DNA of 64,000 bases. Origin: CALBPI01 sp038529355. Its GTDB lineage: Bacteria > Pseudomonadota > Gammaproteobacteria > Steroidobacterales > Woeseiaceae. The stretch is taken from positions 5,196 through 69,195 of the forward strand of contig JBCBDU010000014.1 of assembly GCA_038529355.1 (NCBI GenBank). Reading direction: 5' to 3'. The translations under genes and the position numbers were made by a program. The notes beneath the pieces were generated by a model. The model searched no databases. It saw nothing but the letters and a program-made list of their open reading frames with translations, and had not been told where the DNA came from. Positions within the stretch are counted from its first letter, which is position 1. Each line of letters starts with the position of its first letter. Shown piece after piece: positions 44,015 to 52,450 of this stretch.

Positions 44015-44647
44015 ATGAGTAGCCATGTCTTTTTTGATCTTGATGGCACGCTGAGCGATCCGCAGGTGGGCATCGTTCGCTGTATCCGCCATGCGCTGGA
44101 GCAGCTCGATGTTTCCTGCGATGCCAATCTCGATTGGTGCATTGGGCCGCCATTGCACGACAGTTTCGAAACGCTAGTTGGGAGCCACCGGGTAGCGCAG
44201 GCCGTGCATCTCTACCGGCAGCGATTCGCGCAGATCGGCTGGCAGGAAAATGTGCTGTATGCCGGCATTCCCGAAGTGCTTCGGTCTCTAAATGCGGCTG
44301 GCCACACGCTCTATGTTGCAACGAGTAAACCGCTTGTATTTGCGCAGCAGATCATCGAGCACTTCGGCATCGCAGACAGTTTTGCGCGGGTGTTTGGCAG
44401 TGAGCTGGACGGCACGCGATCCGATAAGGGTGCGTTGCTGCGCTATGCGCTGGCACAAACCGGGGCGCAAGGGCGCGTATCGATGATCGGTGATCGCAAG
44501 TTTGATATTGACGGTGCCCGCCAAAACGCGATGCGCTCGATCGGTGTTACGTATGGTTATGGTGGCCGCGCCGAGTTGGTGGCTGCCGGTGCCGATGCGA
44601 TTGTGAACGCGCCAGACGAAGTGCTGGCTGCGCTGGATTGCACATGA
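44015..44647 (+). CDS. HAD-family phosphatase, Gph-like
   Basis: 210 residues. Motif I FFDLDGTLSD (two Asp), motif II VATSKP, and motif III/IV MIGDRKFDIDGARQNAM are typical of HAD subfamily IA (phosphoglycolate phosphatase-like). It probably hydrolyses a small phosphate ester in the cytoplasm; the substrate is not resolved. No operon partner is seen, and a tandem repeat begins 33 bases after its stop. Confidence 0.92.
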   Translation: MSSHVFFDLDGTLSDPQVGIVRCIRHALEQLDVSCDANLDWCIGPPLHDSFETLVGSHRVAQAVHLYRQRFAQIGWQENVLYAGIPEVLRSLNAAGHTLYVATSKPLVFAQQIIEHFGIADSFARVFGSELDGTRSDKGALLRYALAQTGAQGRVSMIGDRKFDIDGARQNAMRSIGVTYGYGGRAELVAAGADAIVNAPDEVLAALDCT

Positions 44648-44679
44648 TTGAGCGAGCGCTGGCGCTACGAAACCAGAGA

Positions 44680-44862
44680 GACCCGATTAGCCCCAGCTTC
44701 CAGGTAGTGGATCCAGTGGCACCAGGACTCACCCGATCCAGCTTGCAGGCGGCGGATCCGGTGGCACCGTCTGACCCGATCCAGCTACCAGGCAGTGGAT
44801 CCGGCGGCGCCAAGACTTACCCGATCCAGCTTCTAGTCAGTAACTCTGGTGGCACCAACACT
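44680..44862. repeat. Four-unit ~45-bp imperfect tandem repeat with internal stem
   Basis: Units at 44680-44729 (50 bp), 44730-44772 (43 bp), 44773-44817 (45 bp) and 44818-44862 (45 bp). Shared core is ACCCGATCCAGCT...GGATCCGGTGGCACC. In unit 3 GATCCA (44778-44783) pairs with TGGATC (44796-44801), and unit 2 keeps GATCC/GGATC, so each copy may fold. It lies in a 429-base gap (44648-45076); the rest of that gap shows only an RBS-like GGGAG before 45077. No clear terminator T-tract. Not CRISPR: no unique spacers. Confidence 0.7.
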
Positions 44863-45076
44863 GGGCCTGTTTAACCATTGGTATTGTGCATGCCCCTTGA
44901 TCAATCCGGCGTCAAGAAAAAATAGCACGAGAGATCGCGCAGTGATGATCATCGCTGCGTCGGTCGTTTGCGGGAGTCATGCAACATGTTGATTCTGCGA
45001 AAATCACCCTTTCGGGCGATCGTACTGTTGCAAACGATCGGTCACGCTTGCGACGTCATCAATTCGGGAGCTTGAT

Positions 45077-45601
45077 ATGAAAAAATACATTTGGATCTAT
45101 GGCGCCATTTCGGGTCTGATCACGATCAGCAGCATGGTGCTGGGCATCTGGGCCGCCGACGCAGAAGATGCAGCGGGCGGCGAAGTCGCCGGTTATCTCA
45201 TCATGCTGGTGGCGTTATCGCTGATCTTCGTTGCGATCAAGCAATACCGCGACAAGGATCAGGGTGGCGTGATCAGTTTCGGTCAGGCGTTCTTGCTGGG
45301 TGTCGGTGTTTCGGCGGTTGCCGGTGTCGCCTATGTCATTGTGTGGGAAATCTATCTTTACGCCAGCGACTACGCTTTCATCAATGACTACGCGGCGGCG
45401 ATGCTGGAAGAGGCCAAAACTGCAGGCATCAGTGCGGCGCAACTGGCCGACAAGGAAGCTGAAATAGCAGCGATGAAGGCGAGTTATGCCCGGCCGCTGT
45501 ATCGCCTGCCCATGACGTTCGTCGAGATATTTCCGGTGGGTGTCATCGTGTCGCTGGTGTCCGCCGCAATTCTGCGCAAGCACACGGTGCTGCCCGCCTG
45601 A
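45077..45601 (+). CDS. DUF4199-like membrane protein
   Basis: 174 residues with membrane segments at about 5-25, 40-57, 73-95 and 145-168 and a polar loop (EEAKTAGISAAQLADKEAEI). Begins MKKYIWIYGAISGLITISSM, the usual DUF4199 N-terminus. Function unknown. RBS GGGAG 8 bases before the ATG. It is convergent with DUF808. Confidence 0.78.
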   Translation: MKKYIWIYGAISGLITISSMVLGIWAADAEDAAGGEVAGYLIMLVALSLIFVAIKQYRDKDQGGVISFGQAFLLGVGVSAVAGVAYVIVWEIYLYASDYAFINDYAAAMLEEAKTAGISAAQLADKEAEIAAMKASYARPLYRLPMTFVEIFPVGVIVSLVSAAILRKHTVLPA

Positions 45602-45631
45602 ATCGCGTTACGAGTGCAGCGCGCTGTGTGC

Positions 45632-46600
45632 TTAAGCCTTGGTCGCGTTGAACGGCAGGGCTTGCCACAGCGGGCCAATGACGCGTGTGACCAGCGGAAT
45701 CAGCAACAAGCCGAGCAGCAACCCAAACACGCCATCAAGCGCAGCCTTCGTGACCCATTCGATGGCGTCCGGTGCGAACGACACGGCGCGACCAGCTGCT
45801 GCGGCAATGTCGTGAATATGGTGCCCCAGCCACGAGAACCCCATGCCTTCCAGGCCATGCACAATAATCGAACCACCGACCCACAGCATGGCGGCGGTAC
45901 CGATCGTGGTCAGTGCCTTCAGAAAGCCCGGCATGCCTTTGACGATGCCGCGACCCACGCTGCGGGTTACACCCAGACGGCCATGCGTGCTCATGAAAAG
46001 CCCCGCGTCGTCAGCCTTGACGATCAGGGCAACGCTGCCATACACCGCGACGGTGATGCCCACCGCAACAACGGCTAAGGTCGCACCGCGCATCACGATG
46101 CTGTCGCTGGGAATCGCTGCCAACGCTATGGTCATGATCTCCGCCGACAGAATGAAGTCCGTTTTGATCGCACCCTTGACGCGCTTTTCTTCCAGACGCA
46201 CCGGATCACCGATGCTCATGTCGGCTTTCACGTAAGCATCATCGTGCGGGAAAAGGGCATGGAATACCTTTTCGGCGCCCTCGAAGCACAGATAGCTGCC
46301 ACCGAGCATCAACAGCGGGTTGATCAACCAGGGTGCAAATACAGATAGCAACAATCCGACCGGCAGCAGGATCAGCAGCTTGTTCTTGATCGAGCCCCAC
46401 GCGATACGCCCGACAATCGGTAGTTCACGCGCTGCTTCAAAGCCGTGCACATACTTGGGTGTGACGGCGGCGTCGTCGATGACCGCACCGGCGGCTTTCG
46501 CACCTGCTTGCGCCGCCTGACTGATGACGTCGTCAACCGAGGCGGCGGCCACCTTGGCTATCGCAGCAACATCGTCCAGTAGTGCAAGCAGTCCGCTCAT
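45632..46600 (-). CDS. DUF808 membrane protein (YedI-like)
   Basis: 322 residues; opens MSGLLALLDDVAAIAKVAAA and contains DAAVTPKYVHGF, SIKNKLLILLPVGLLLSVFA and LCFEGAEKVFHALFPHDD, all strong DUF808 signatures, with about six to seven membrane segments. E. coli YedI is the closest familiar relative. Its role is unknown. Single gene, convergent with DUF4199. Confidence 0.93.
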   Translation of the reverse strand: MSGLLALLDDVAAIAKVAAASVDDVISQAAQAGAKAAGAVIDDAAVTPKYVHGFEAARELPIVGRIAWGSIKNKLLILLPVGLLLSVFAPWLINPLLMLGGSYLCFEGAEKVFHALFPHDDAYVKADMSIGDPVRLEEKRVKGAIKTDFILSAEIMTIALAAIPSDSIVMRGATLAVVAVGITVAVYGSVALIVKADDAGLFMSTHGRLGVTRSVGRGIVKGMPGFLKALTTIGTAAMLWVGGSIIVHGLEGMGFSWLGHHIHDIAAAAGRAVSFAPDAIEWVTKAALDGVFGLLLGLLLIPLVTRVIGPLWQALPFNATKA

Positions 46601-46860
46601 TTAAGCTCCGGCGTTGTTTGGTGTCACCGTCACGTTTAGGCGTGGATGGTGTGGTCGTTTCAGGGCATGGCAGTCAATCGACTGTCAGCACGCGAGTATA
46701 CGGATACAAGCGCTCATGCCGCAAAGACTTCGGCAAGACGCAACGCATTCGCGGCCGTATTGACGGTTGTCTCGCGCCTTGTACCGGATTTGTCCGCTTG
46801 CAAGCTAGCTCTGGCGGCTCTGTAGCGGGTTGTATGCGCCACTCTCGTGTCTTCTGTACG

Positions 46861-46897
46861 CTTGGTATTCCAAGGTGTTACGCGTACTCTTGAGTAC
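46861..46897. promoter_or_regulatory. Two inverted repeats before the TolB/TPR gene
   Basis: CTTGG-TATT-CCAAG (46861-46874) and GTACTC-TT-GAGTAC (46884-46897) sit next to each other and end 23 bases before the ATG at 46921. They could be an operator or a 5'-leader stem. No strong promoter was recognised nearby. The other bases of 46601-46920 hold nothing I can support. Confidence 0.35.
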
Positions 46898-46920
46898 TGT
46901 ATTTTACTGCACGCCACCGC

Positions 46921-49107
46921 ATGCCAATCGCTCAAGAACTCAAGCGCCGAAACGTCTTCAAGGTAGGCATCGCCTACCTCGTTGTGTCGTGGATTGTGCT
47001 GCAGGTGGCCGACGTCATTCTGGGCAATATCGGCGCGCCGCCGTGGCTGTTCAAGACGCTGCTGATGGTCATTGCATTAGGGTTCCCTGTTGCCCTTGTG
47101 ATGGCTTGGGTGTTTGAGTTGACCCCTGACGGCCTGAAGCGCGACAGTGATGTGGTTCGTGACGGTCGCGGCGCGTCGCAAGCAACTGCGATGCTCAGTC
47201 TGGCGGCAACGATTGTGCTGGCTGCGATTCTCGGCTATTTCGGATTCCAGAAATGGATCGATGTCGATGAGCCCGCCTCCGACGCCGCAGCCAGTATTGC
47301 TGCGCCGCTTGAGAAGACCATTGCCGTGCTGCCGTTTACATCGCGCAGTGCATCGGCTGATGACGGATTCTTCGTTGATGGTATGCACGATGACATTTTG
47401 AATAGTCTTGCGCGCATCTCGACACTCGAAAAAGTGATTTCCGGTACGACCATGCAGGCCTACCGCAACACAGCGATGTCGGTCGCGGACATCGCCGCTG
47501 AACTGGGTGTAGCGGCAATTCTTGAAGGTGGCTTGCAACGCGCCGGTGACACGGTGCGCATCAACATGCGGTTAATTGACACCGCCACGGAGCGTTCGCT
47601 TTGGGTGCAAACGTTTGAGCGCAAGGTGACGGTTGAAAATCTGTTCGCGATCCAGAAAGAAATTACGCGTGATGTGGTCACGTCATTGAATCTTGCCTTG
47701 AGTGATCAGGATCAACAGCAATTGGATGTGGTGCAAACTGACAGCCTCGGCGCCTACGAGCAGTATGTGCTGGCGAGAGCGCGGATGGCGTTGCGCACCG
47801 AGTCGGGATTGGCACAAGCGAAAGCGCATTTCGAGCGTGCAATCGAGCTCGATGAGGAATATGCGCTGGCCTACGTCGGGCTTGCCGATGCGTTGCGCCT
47901 GCAGTCCTTGTACGCCGGCATTGATCCGCAAAGTACCTTTGCAGCTCGACAAACTGCGATCGACAGGGCATTGACTCTGAACCCACTGTCGGGCGAGGCC
48001 TATACGTCGTTGGCCGCGCTGTTCGAGGATCAGGGCGATCTCGAGACGGCAAAGAGCTATTTTGAACGCGCCATCGAGCTGTCGCCCAATTATTCAACGG
48101 CTCGCCACTGGTATTCGTCGCTGCTGGGAATGTTGGGGCGCGAGCAAGAAATGTTGGTGCAGATCCGCAAGGCCAGCGATATAGAGCCGGACGCTGCGAT
48201 CATCCAAATGAACGAAGCGGCGGCGTTGATGCAACTGGGTCGCTACGATGAGGTGCAGCAAATACTGACGAGAGCGATTGCCCAGTACCCGGCGTTTGCC
48301 GGCTTACACGAGGTCAGTTTCTACCTGTGGTGGTCGCGTGGGCGCCCCGATCTTGCGTTGTATTCACTCGACACCGCGACACGCCTGGCGCCGCGCAACA
48401 TGGAAATGCGCGGATTCCAATGTGTGCTTAATTTCCAGCTCATGCGAACAGATGCGGCGCGTCGTTGTATCAGTGTGTTCCGCGAAAATTTTCCGGACCA
48501 CCTGGGGTTTGCAATACTGTTTGCCGAGTTACTCGATGCGCTCAGCGAACAGCAGTTCAACGCGTTGACCGGGCGACTGGAGTCGGTGGTCGACGAGCAG
48601 GACAACGAGGCCGTGCCGCGTGCCCTCTCGCTGGCCTACCTGGGCGCCGACAAGGCGGAAGCGGCCGAGGCTGCGTTGCGTCGCTATGCCGGGCACTATT
48701 TCACGCCGCAAGTGTCGTTGCAGGATTTTGAAAATCCCACCGAAATTCGTGATGGGTTGGATGTCGCTCGCGCGTTGCAGCTGCAAGGCAAGCAAGAACA
48801 GGCGGAGCGGTTGCTACAACTCGCCGAAACGGCGTTGACTGATAGTCAGCGTATCGTGCCGGTTGATCGCGAAACCAACCTGATTCGTGTGCACCTGATC
48901 CGCGGCGATTGGGAACAGGCCGCCGCGCGGCTGACGAACGCATTGGCCGAATCTGACGCCTCTTATTTTTTCGATGATCGTACCCACTTCGGCACGTTTG
49001 ATGCGCTGCCGCCGGTTTGGCTTGACGCCGTAGCGTTACTGAACGAACGCGTTGCTGAACAACGCACCCATTACGAGTCAATCAAGGACAGCCCGCTCAT
49101 TCCGTGA
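46921..49107 (+). CDS. Membrane-anchored TolB-like/TPR signalling protein
   Basis: 728 residues. N-terminal membrane segments (about 17-35, 43-64 and 95-113) are followed by a FlgO/TolB-N-like domain (IAVLPFTSRSASADDGFFVD; AAILEGGLQRAGDTVRINMRLIDT; EKVISGTT) and a long TPR array (about 275-700, e.g. AQAKAHFERAIELDEEYALAY). The N-terminus resembles the region following winged-helix or adenylate cyclase domains in related proteins, but neither is present here. Likely a protein-interaction scaffold or sensor; function unknown. Its stop codon lies within a hairpin. Confidence 0.85.
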   Translation: MPIAQELKRRNVFKVGIAYLVVSWIVLQVADVILGNIGAPPWLFKTLLMVIALGFPVALVMAWVFELTPDGLKRDSDVVRDGRGASQATAMLSLAATIVLAAILGYFGFQKWIDVDEPASDAAASIAAPLEKTIAVLPFTSRSASADDGFFVDGMHDDILNSLARISTLEKVISGTTMQAYRNTAMSVADIAAELGVAAILEGGLQRAGDTVRINMRLIDTATERSLWVQTFERKVTVENLFAIQKEITRDVVTSLNLALSDQDQQQLDVVQTDSLGAYEQYVLARARMALRTESGLAQAKAHFERAIELDEEYALAYVGLADALRLQSLYAGIDPQSTFAARQTAIDRALTLNPLSGEAYTSLAALFEDQGDLETAKSYFERAIELSPNYSTARHWYSSLLGMLGREQEMLVQIRKASDIEPDAAIIQMNEAAALMQLGRYDEVQQILTRAIAQYPAFAGLHEVSFYLWWSRGRPDLALYSLDTATRLAPRNMEMRGFQCVLNFQLMRTDAARRCISVFRENFPDHLGFAILFAELLDALSEQQFNALTGRLESVVDEQDNEAVPRALSLAYLGADKAEAAEAALRRYAGHYFTPQVSLQDFENPTEIRDGLDVARALQLQGKQEQAERLLQLAETALTDSQRIVPVDRETNLIRVHLIRGDWEQAAARLTNALAESDASYFFDDRTHFGTFDALPPVWLDAVALLNERVAEQRTHYESIKDSPLIP

Positions 49108-49114
49108 GCGGGCT
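49090..49114. terminator. Hairpin around the stop of the TolB/TPR gene
   Basis: AGCCCGCTCA (49090-49099) and TGAGCGGGCT (49105-49114) form a perfect 10-bp stem with a 5-base loop; the TGA stop (49105-49107) is in the stem. It sits between two convergent genes, so it may end transcription from both sides. There is no strong T-run. Confidence 0.55.
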
Positions 49115-49136
49115 AACCAGTCTGCGGATGATCTGA

Positions 49137-49709
49137 CTACGCGGTCAGAGCCGGCCACAGCCAGGCGAATACACCGGCGCTTAGCAACGCATAGATCAGT
49201 GCGTCCAGCATGAATCGTGCTGTGACGCCCCACGGATGCCCATACCAGATGGCAAACGGGATCTGCGCCCAACCGTAGGTCAGAAAAGCGGCGGTTGCGA
49301 CGAAGCGAAACACCACCAGATAGTCGGCGCCAGGTTGCAGAGCCAGCGTTGCCGCGTACGCGACAAGCGTCATGCCCAGCAAGAAAAATAGCACCTGTTG
49401 TGGTATCAATTTTGCCATATTCGGCATGCCGTTGTCATTGACAATCACCATCGCAACCGGCCCATCGGCAAAGCGTTTTTGCATTGCCGGGTCGGCCAGC
49501 TCCTTCATGTCGGTGCAGAACGGCAAGGTGTGAATGCCTTTGCTGGGATTGCCGTTACGCAGCGCTGTTGCCACCTCGTCTTCGTTGGCGAGCTGCTGAT
49601 AATCGCGATCGTGATACTTCAGCAGCATGTGAATGCTCATGCTGGCAATCCACGCAGCCAGCGTGCTGAGCAGGATCGGTAGCCACAGTGCAGTTAATGA
49701 AATACTCAT
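49137..49709 (-). CDS. Small membrane protein of unknown function
   Basis: 190 residues from ATG 49709, which has GGGGGAT upstream. Membrane segments at about 8-28, 104-124 (QVLFFLLGMTLVAYAATLAL), 132-150 and 160-180, plus a soluble loop with HDRDYQQLANEDEVATALRN. No family recognised and no catalytic motif. Upstream bases to 49976 contain the divergent promoter region of the dihaem gene and nothing else noted. Confidence 0.65.
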   Translation of the reverse strand: MSISLTALWLPILLSTLAAWIASMSIHMLLKYHDRDYQQLANEDEVATALRNGNPSKGIHTLPFCTDMKELADPAMQKRFADGPVAMVIVNDNGMPNMAKLIPQQVLFFLLGMTLVAYAATLALQPGADYLVVFRFVATAAFLTYGWAQIPFAIWYGHPWGVTARFMLDALIYALLSAGVFAWLWPALTA

Positions 49710-49976
49710 AGATATCCCCCGATTTTTGTAGTCGTTGCGTGATGCAGCATACACCGGCTTTGCTAACAGTTGGCCGAATCGCGAAGCGCTTTTGGCCGCG
49801 CATTCATGGCGTGGTCGCATGCACGTTTCGGACAATGCTATTCGTTCGGTGGTAGTGACAAGGTGAGATAAAAGCGCTGTTCGTCATAGAAATATAGTGA
49901 GCAACGACGATCGCAAGCGCTGAAACTGTTGCTGCAATCAACACTGAGCGCGAACCACAAGAATAAGGGGAAAACG

Positions 49977-51437
49977 ATGAACCACGCTAAACTCATGCTG
50001 GCTTTGCTGGTCAGCGCCGTCATGTTCGGTCTCGCAGGCAACGCGGTCGCGCACGAGCAACATCGCTGCGTTAAGGGTTTTCCGGACAGGCCTGTACTCG
50101 ACGGACACCTCGAACAACATTCGATCGTTTCCTCCCGCGCCGATCTTGGCGACGTGTTCGCACATGGAGGGGCACTGTTTGCCGCGTCATTTAACGTTTG
50201 TGACGGGCAGGGTCGCCCTGCGACGACCGGTGCCGGTGCCAAGCGACAAATCGGCCAGCCATCGTTTTCGCGATTGTCTGGACCGGACGCAAACTCCTGT
50301 GCTGGATGTCATAACGAGCCGTTCGTTGGTGGTGCCGGCGACTTTGTCGCCAACGTCTTTGTGTTGGCTCAGGCTGCCGATCCGGTGGTGACTTCAACCG
50401 ACGCTCAATTCAGTAACAATCGCAACAGCCTGGGCATGTTTGGTTCCGGACCTGTAGAGATGCTGGCGCGCGAAATGAGCGTTGAACTGCAGACGCAGGC
50501 AGCTGCGCTGCCCGACGGCGTGCACACGCTGCAGTCCAAAGGTGTCTCGTTCGACATCGTCAAGGTTGGAGGCGTGGTGGTCGAAGCTAAGGGGATTGAT
50601 ACCGATCTGATTGTGAAGCCGTTTCATCAGGCCGGTGTTGTGACGTCGCTGCGCGAATTCAGCACTAATGCTATGAATCACCATCATGGCATGCAGGCCG
50701 AAGAGCGTTTTGATCTGAATCCGTCCAAGAATTTCGATGGCGATTTCGATGAGGATGGCGTGTACCGCGAGTTGACGGTTGGCGACATCACCGCGGTCAC
50801 GCTGTGGCAAGCACAATTGGCAACCCCGGTACAGGTCGTGGAGGGCTCCGATGCATTTAAGCGGCGTGTTGCGTTGGGTGAGAAGTGGTTTGACAAGGTT
50901 GGCTGCAGCGGTTGTCACACGCCGGAAATGCACCTGACTGCGCGCGAGTTCGTGGAGCCGAATCCATTCAACCCGCCAGGTACCTGTAGCGACACGTCAG
51001 TCTGTCCGTCAGTTGCGTTCGACATGACGACAACGGGGCAAGGTGCGCGGCTGGAGCCAACACCCGATGGTGGTGCGGTCGTGCGCGCCTATACCGATCT
51101 GAAGCGGCACAATCTGTGTGATCCGGAAGACCGCCCTGATGCGATCCGGCACTATTGCAACGAGCAGCTGGCGCAAGGGCGGCCCGACCAGGACGGTCGT
51201 CCCGGAACCGAGTTCTTTTTGACCCGCAAATTGTGGGACGTCGGCAACTCTGCGCCCTATGGTCATCGCGGTGACCTGACAACGATCGCAGACGCGATCT
51301 ACGCGCACGGCGGCGAGGCGCGTGAGGTGCGTGATAGGTTCGCGGGGCTGTCGGCAGCCCGACAACTGATGGTAGTCGATTTTCTGCGCACGCTGCAGGT
51401 TCAACTGCCCGACGAGACAGCCGGCGAAGCCGACTAG
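49977..51437 (+). CDS. Dihaem c-type cytochrome, di-haem oxidoreductase family
   Basis: 486 residues with signal peptide (cleaved after AVA). Two haem c sites: CAGCH (Cys108-His112) and CSGCH (Cys310-His314). The C-terminal LWDVGNSAPYGHRGDL and AIYAHGGEA is typical of DHOR/MauG-like dihaem proteins. It probably performs electron transfer or peroxide-type chemistry in the periplasm. The preceding AAGGGG ribosome site supports ATG 49977. An intrinsic terminator follows, so it is likely monocistronic. Confidence 0.88.
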   Translation: MNHAKLMLALLVSAVMFGLAGNAVAHEQHRCVKGFPDRPVLDGHLEQHSIVSSRADLGDVFAHGGALFAASFNVCDGQGRPATTGAGAKRQIGQPSFSRLSGPDANSCAGCHNEPFVGGAGDFVANVFVLAQAADPVVTSTDAQFSNNRNSLGMFGSGPVEMLAREMSVELQTQAAALPDGVHTLQSKGVSFDIVKVGGVVVEAKGIDTDLIVKPFHQAGVVTSLREFSTNAMNHHHGMQAEERFDLNPSKNFDGDFDEDGVYRELTVGDITAVTLWQAQLATPVQVVEGSDAFKRRVALGEKWFDKVGCSGCHTPEMHLTAREFVEPNPFNPPGTCSDTSVCPSVAFDMTTTGQGARLEPTPDGGAVVRAYTDLKRHNLCDPEDRPDAIRHYCNEQLAQGRPDQDGRPGTEFFLTRKLWDVGNSAPYGHRGDLTTIADAIYAHGGEAREVRDRFAGLSAARQLMVVDFLRTLQVQLPDETAGEAD

Positions 51438-51488
51438 GCGTCCTCACGAGACAGCCGACCAAAGGTCATTGCAGCGCAGCAGGTCACG

Positions 51489-51520
51489 AGCGAGCCGGAT
51501 TTTCCGGCTCGCTTCTTTTT
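51489..51520 (+). terminator. Rho-independent terminator of the dihaem cytochrome gene
   Basis: AGCGAGCCGG (51489-51498) pairs with CCGGCTCGCT (51504-51513) with loop ATTTT, followed by TCTTTTT. It lies 52 bases after the stop codon. Stem and U-tract together make a standard terminator. Confidence 0.85.
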
Positions 51521-51705
51521 GCTTTGCACAAACACGACCTGTTCGTCACGCGGGTGGCTGAATATGCAGTAACGCGGCGGTTTCGCTGGTTGCCGTGGCG
51601 CAGATTCAGACAATCAACGCCGAATGACACGTGGTACTAGCACGATAATCACCTCCCGTGGTGATCGCCGGACTATAAGTCACTGAAAAACATAGTGATA
51701 GCTTA

Positions 51706-51757
51706 ATAGATGATCTCTATCGGCCTAATTGAGACAATTAACTGTTAGCTCTATGGT
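51706..51757 (+). promoter_or_regulatory. Candidate OxyR site and ahpC promoter
   Basis: ATAG-N7-CTAT at 51706-51720 fits the OxyR half-operator exactly; after a further 7 bases comes ATTG (51728-51731), 3 of 4 bases of the next ATAG; the fourth element is poor. Next to it, TTGAGA (51729-51734) and TATGGT (51752-51757) are spaced by 17 bases and could be the -35 and -10. OxyR activation of ahpC is established in E. coli, but binding here is inferred. Dyads ATCACC/GGTGAT (51648-51665) and TCACT/AGTGA (51680-51698) lie upstream. Confidence 0.5.
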
Positions 51758-51813
51758 TCATGCTGGACAATGCATGGCAATTCTTAACCGCAACCCGAAA
51801 AGGATGTAATCCA

Positions 51814-52377
51814 ATGGCACTTATTGGCAAACCGATTCCCGAGTTCTCCGCTGACGTATTCCACGCCAACGAGTTCACGACTGTTACGTCGGAAGACGTG
51901 AAAGGCAAATGGTCCATCTTCTTGTTCTACCCGGCTGACTTTACCTTCGTCTGCCCGACGGAGCTTGAAGATATGGCAGCGCATTACCCTGAGCTGCAGG
52001 AATTGGGCGTTGAAGTTTACGCTGTCTCTACCGACTCACACTTTGTGCACAAAGCCTGGCACGAAACCAGTGAAGCCATTGGTAAAGTGAACTACCCGAT
52101 GATCGGCGATCCGACCGGTGCGATCACGCGCGGTTTTGACGTCATGATCGAAGAAGCGGGACAGGCACTGCGCGGCACGTTCCTCGTCGACCCGGATGGC
52201 ATCATTCAGGTTTACGAAATCCACACGCTGGGTGTGGGTCGTTCTGCCAAAGACATGGTTCGCAAAGTCAAGGCGGCACAGTACGTGCGCGACAATGACG
52301 GCGAAGTGTGCCCTGCGGCATGGGAGAAGGGCGAGAAAACCCTGACACCGTCACTTGATCTGGTTGGCAAAATCTAA
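51814..52377 (+). CDS. ahpC: Alkyl hydroperoxide reductase subunit C (peroxiredoxin)
   Basis: 187-residue typical 2-Cys peroxiredoxin, the standard AhpC length. Peroxidatic Cys47 in DFTFVCPTEL, resolving Cys166 in GEVCPAAWEKG. It reduces hydrogen peroxide and organic hydroperoxides and is recycled by AhpF, encoded 73 bases downstream. ATG 51814 has AAAAGGATG upstream; the frame runs 18 codons further 5' without support. Confidence 0.98.
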   Translation: MALIGKPIPEFSADVFHANEFTTVTSEDVKGKWSIFLFYPADFTFVCPTELEDMAAHYPELQELGVEVYAVSTDSHFVHKAWHETSEAIGKVNYPMIGDPTGAITRGFDVMIEEAGQALRGTFLVDPDGIIQVYEIHTLGVGRSAKDMVRKVKAAQYVRDNDGEVCPAAWEKGEKTLTPSLDLVGKI

Positions 52378-52404
52378 GCTGACCGTACTTTATCGATAGC
52401 CGAA

Positions 52405-52428
52405 TCGGGGCGGCGCAAGCCGCCCCGA
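52405..52428. other. Stem-loop between ahpC and ahpF
   Basis: TCGGGGCGGC (52405-52414) pairs with GCCGCCCCGA (52419-52428) around a GCAA tetraloop, a 10-bp GC-rich stem with a stable GNRA loop in the 73-base intercistronic gap. With no T-tract it is more likely to stabilise or process the ahpC transcript, or attenuate read-through into ahpF, than act as a full terminator. Confidence 0.7.
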
Positions 52429-52450
52429 ATTCCCTCCGGAGATAGAACTC

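Noticed and set aside
44680..44862. CRISPR array
   Set aside because: Units are contiguous and vary internally; there are no unique spacers and no cas genes nearby.
44638..44874. 78-residue frame through the tandem repeat
   Set aside because: Starts inside the HAD gene's end and its repeats are not in a fixed frame (units of 43, 45 and 50 bases), so it is unlikely to code.
49838..50242. 134-residue minus-strand frame
   Set aside because: Covers the promoter and signal peptide of the dihaem gene on the other strand; no support.
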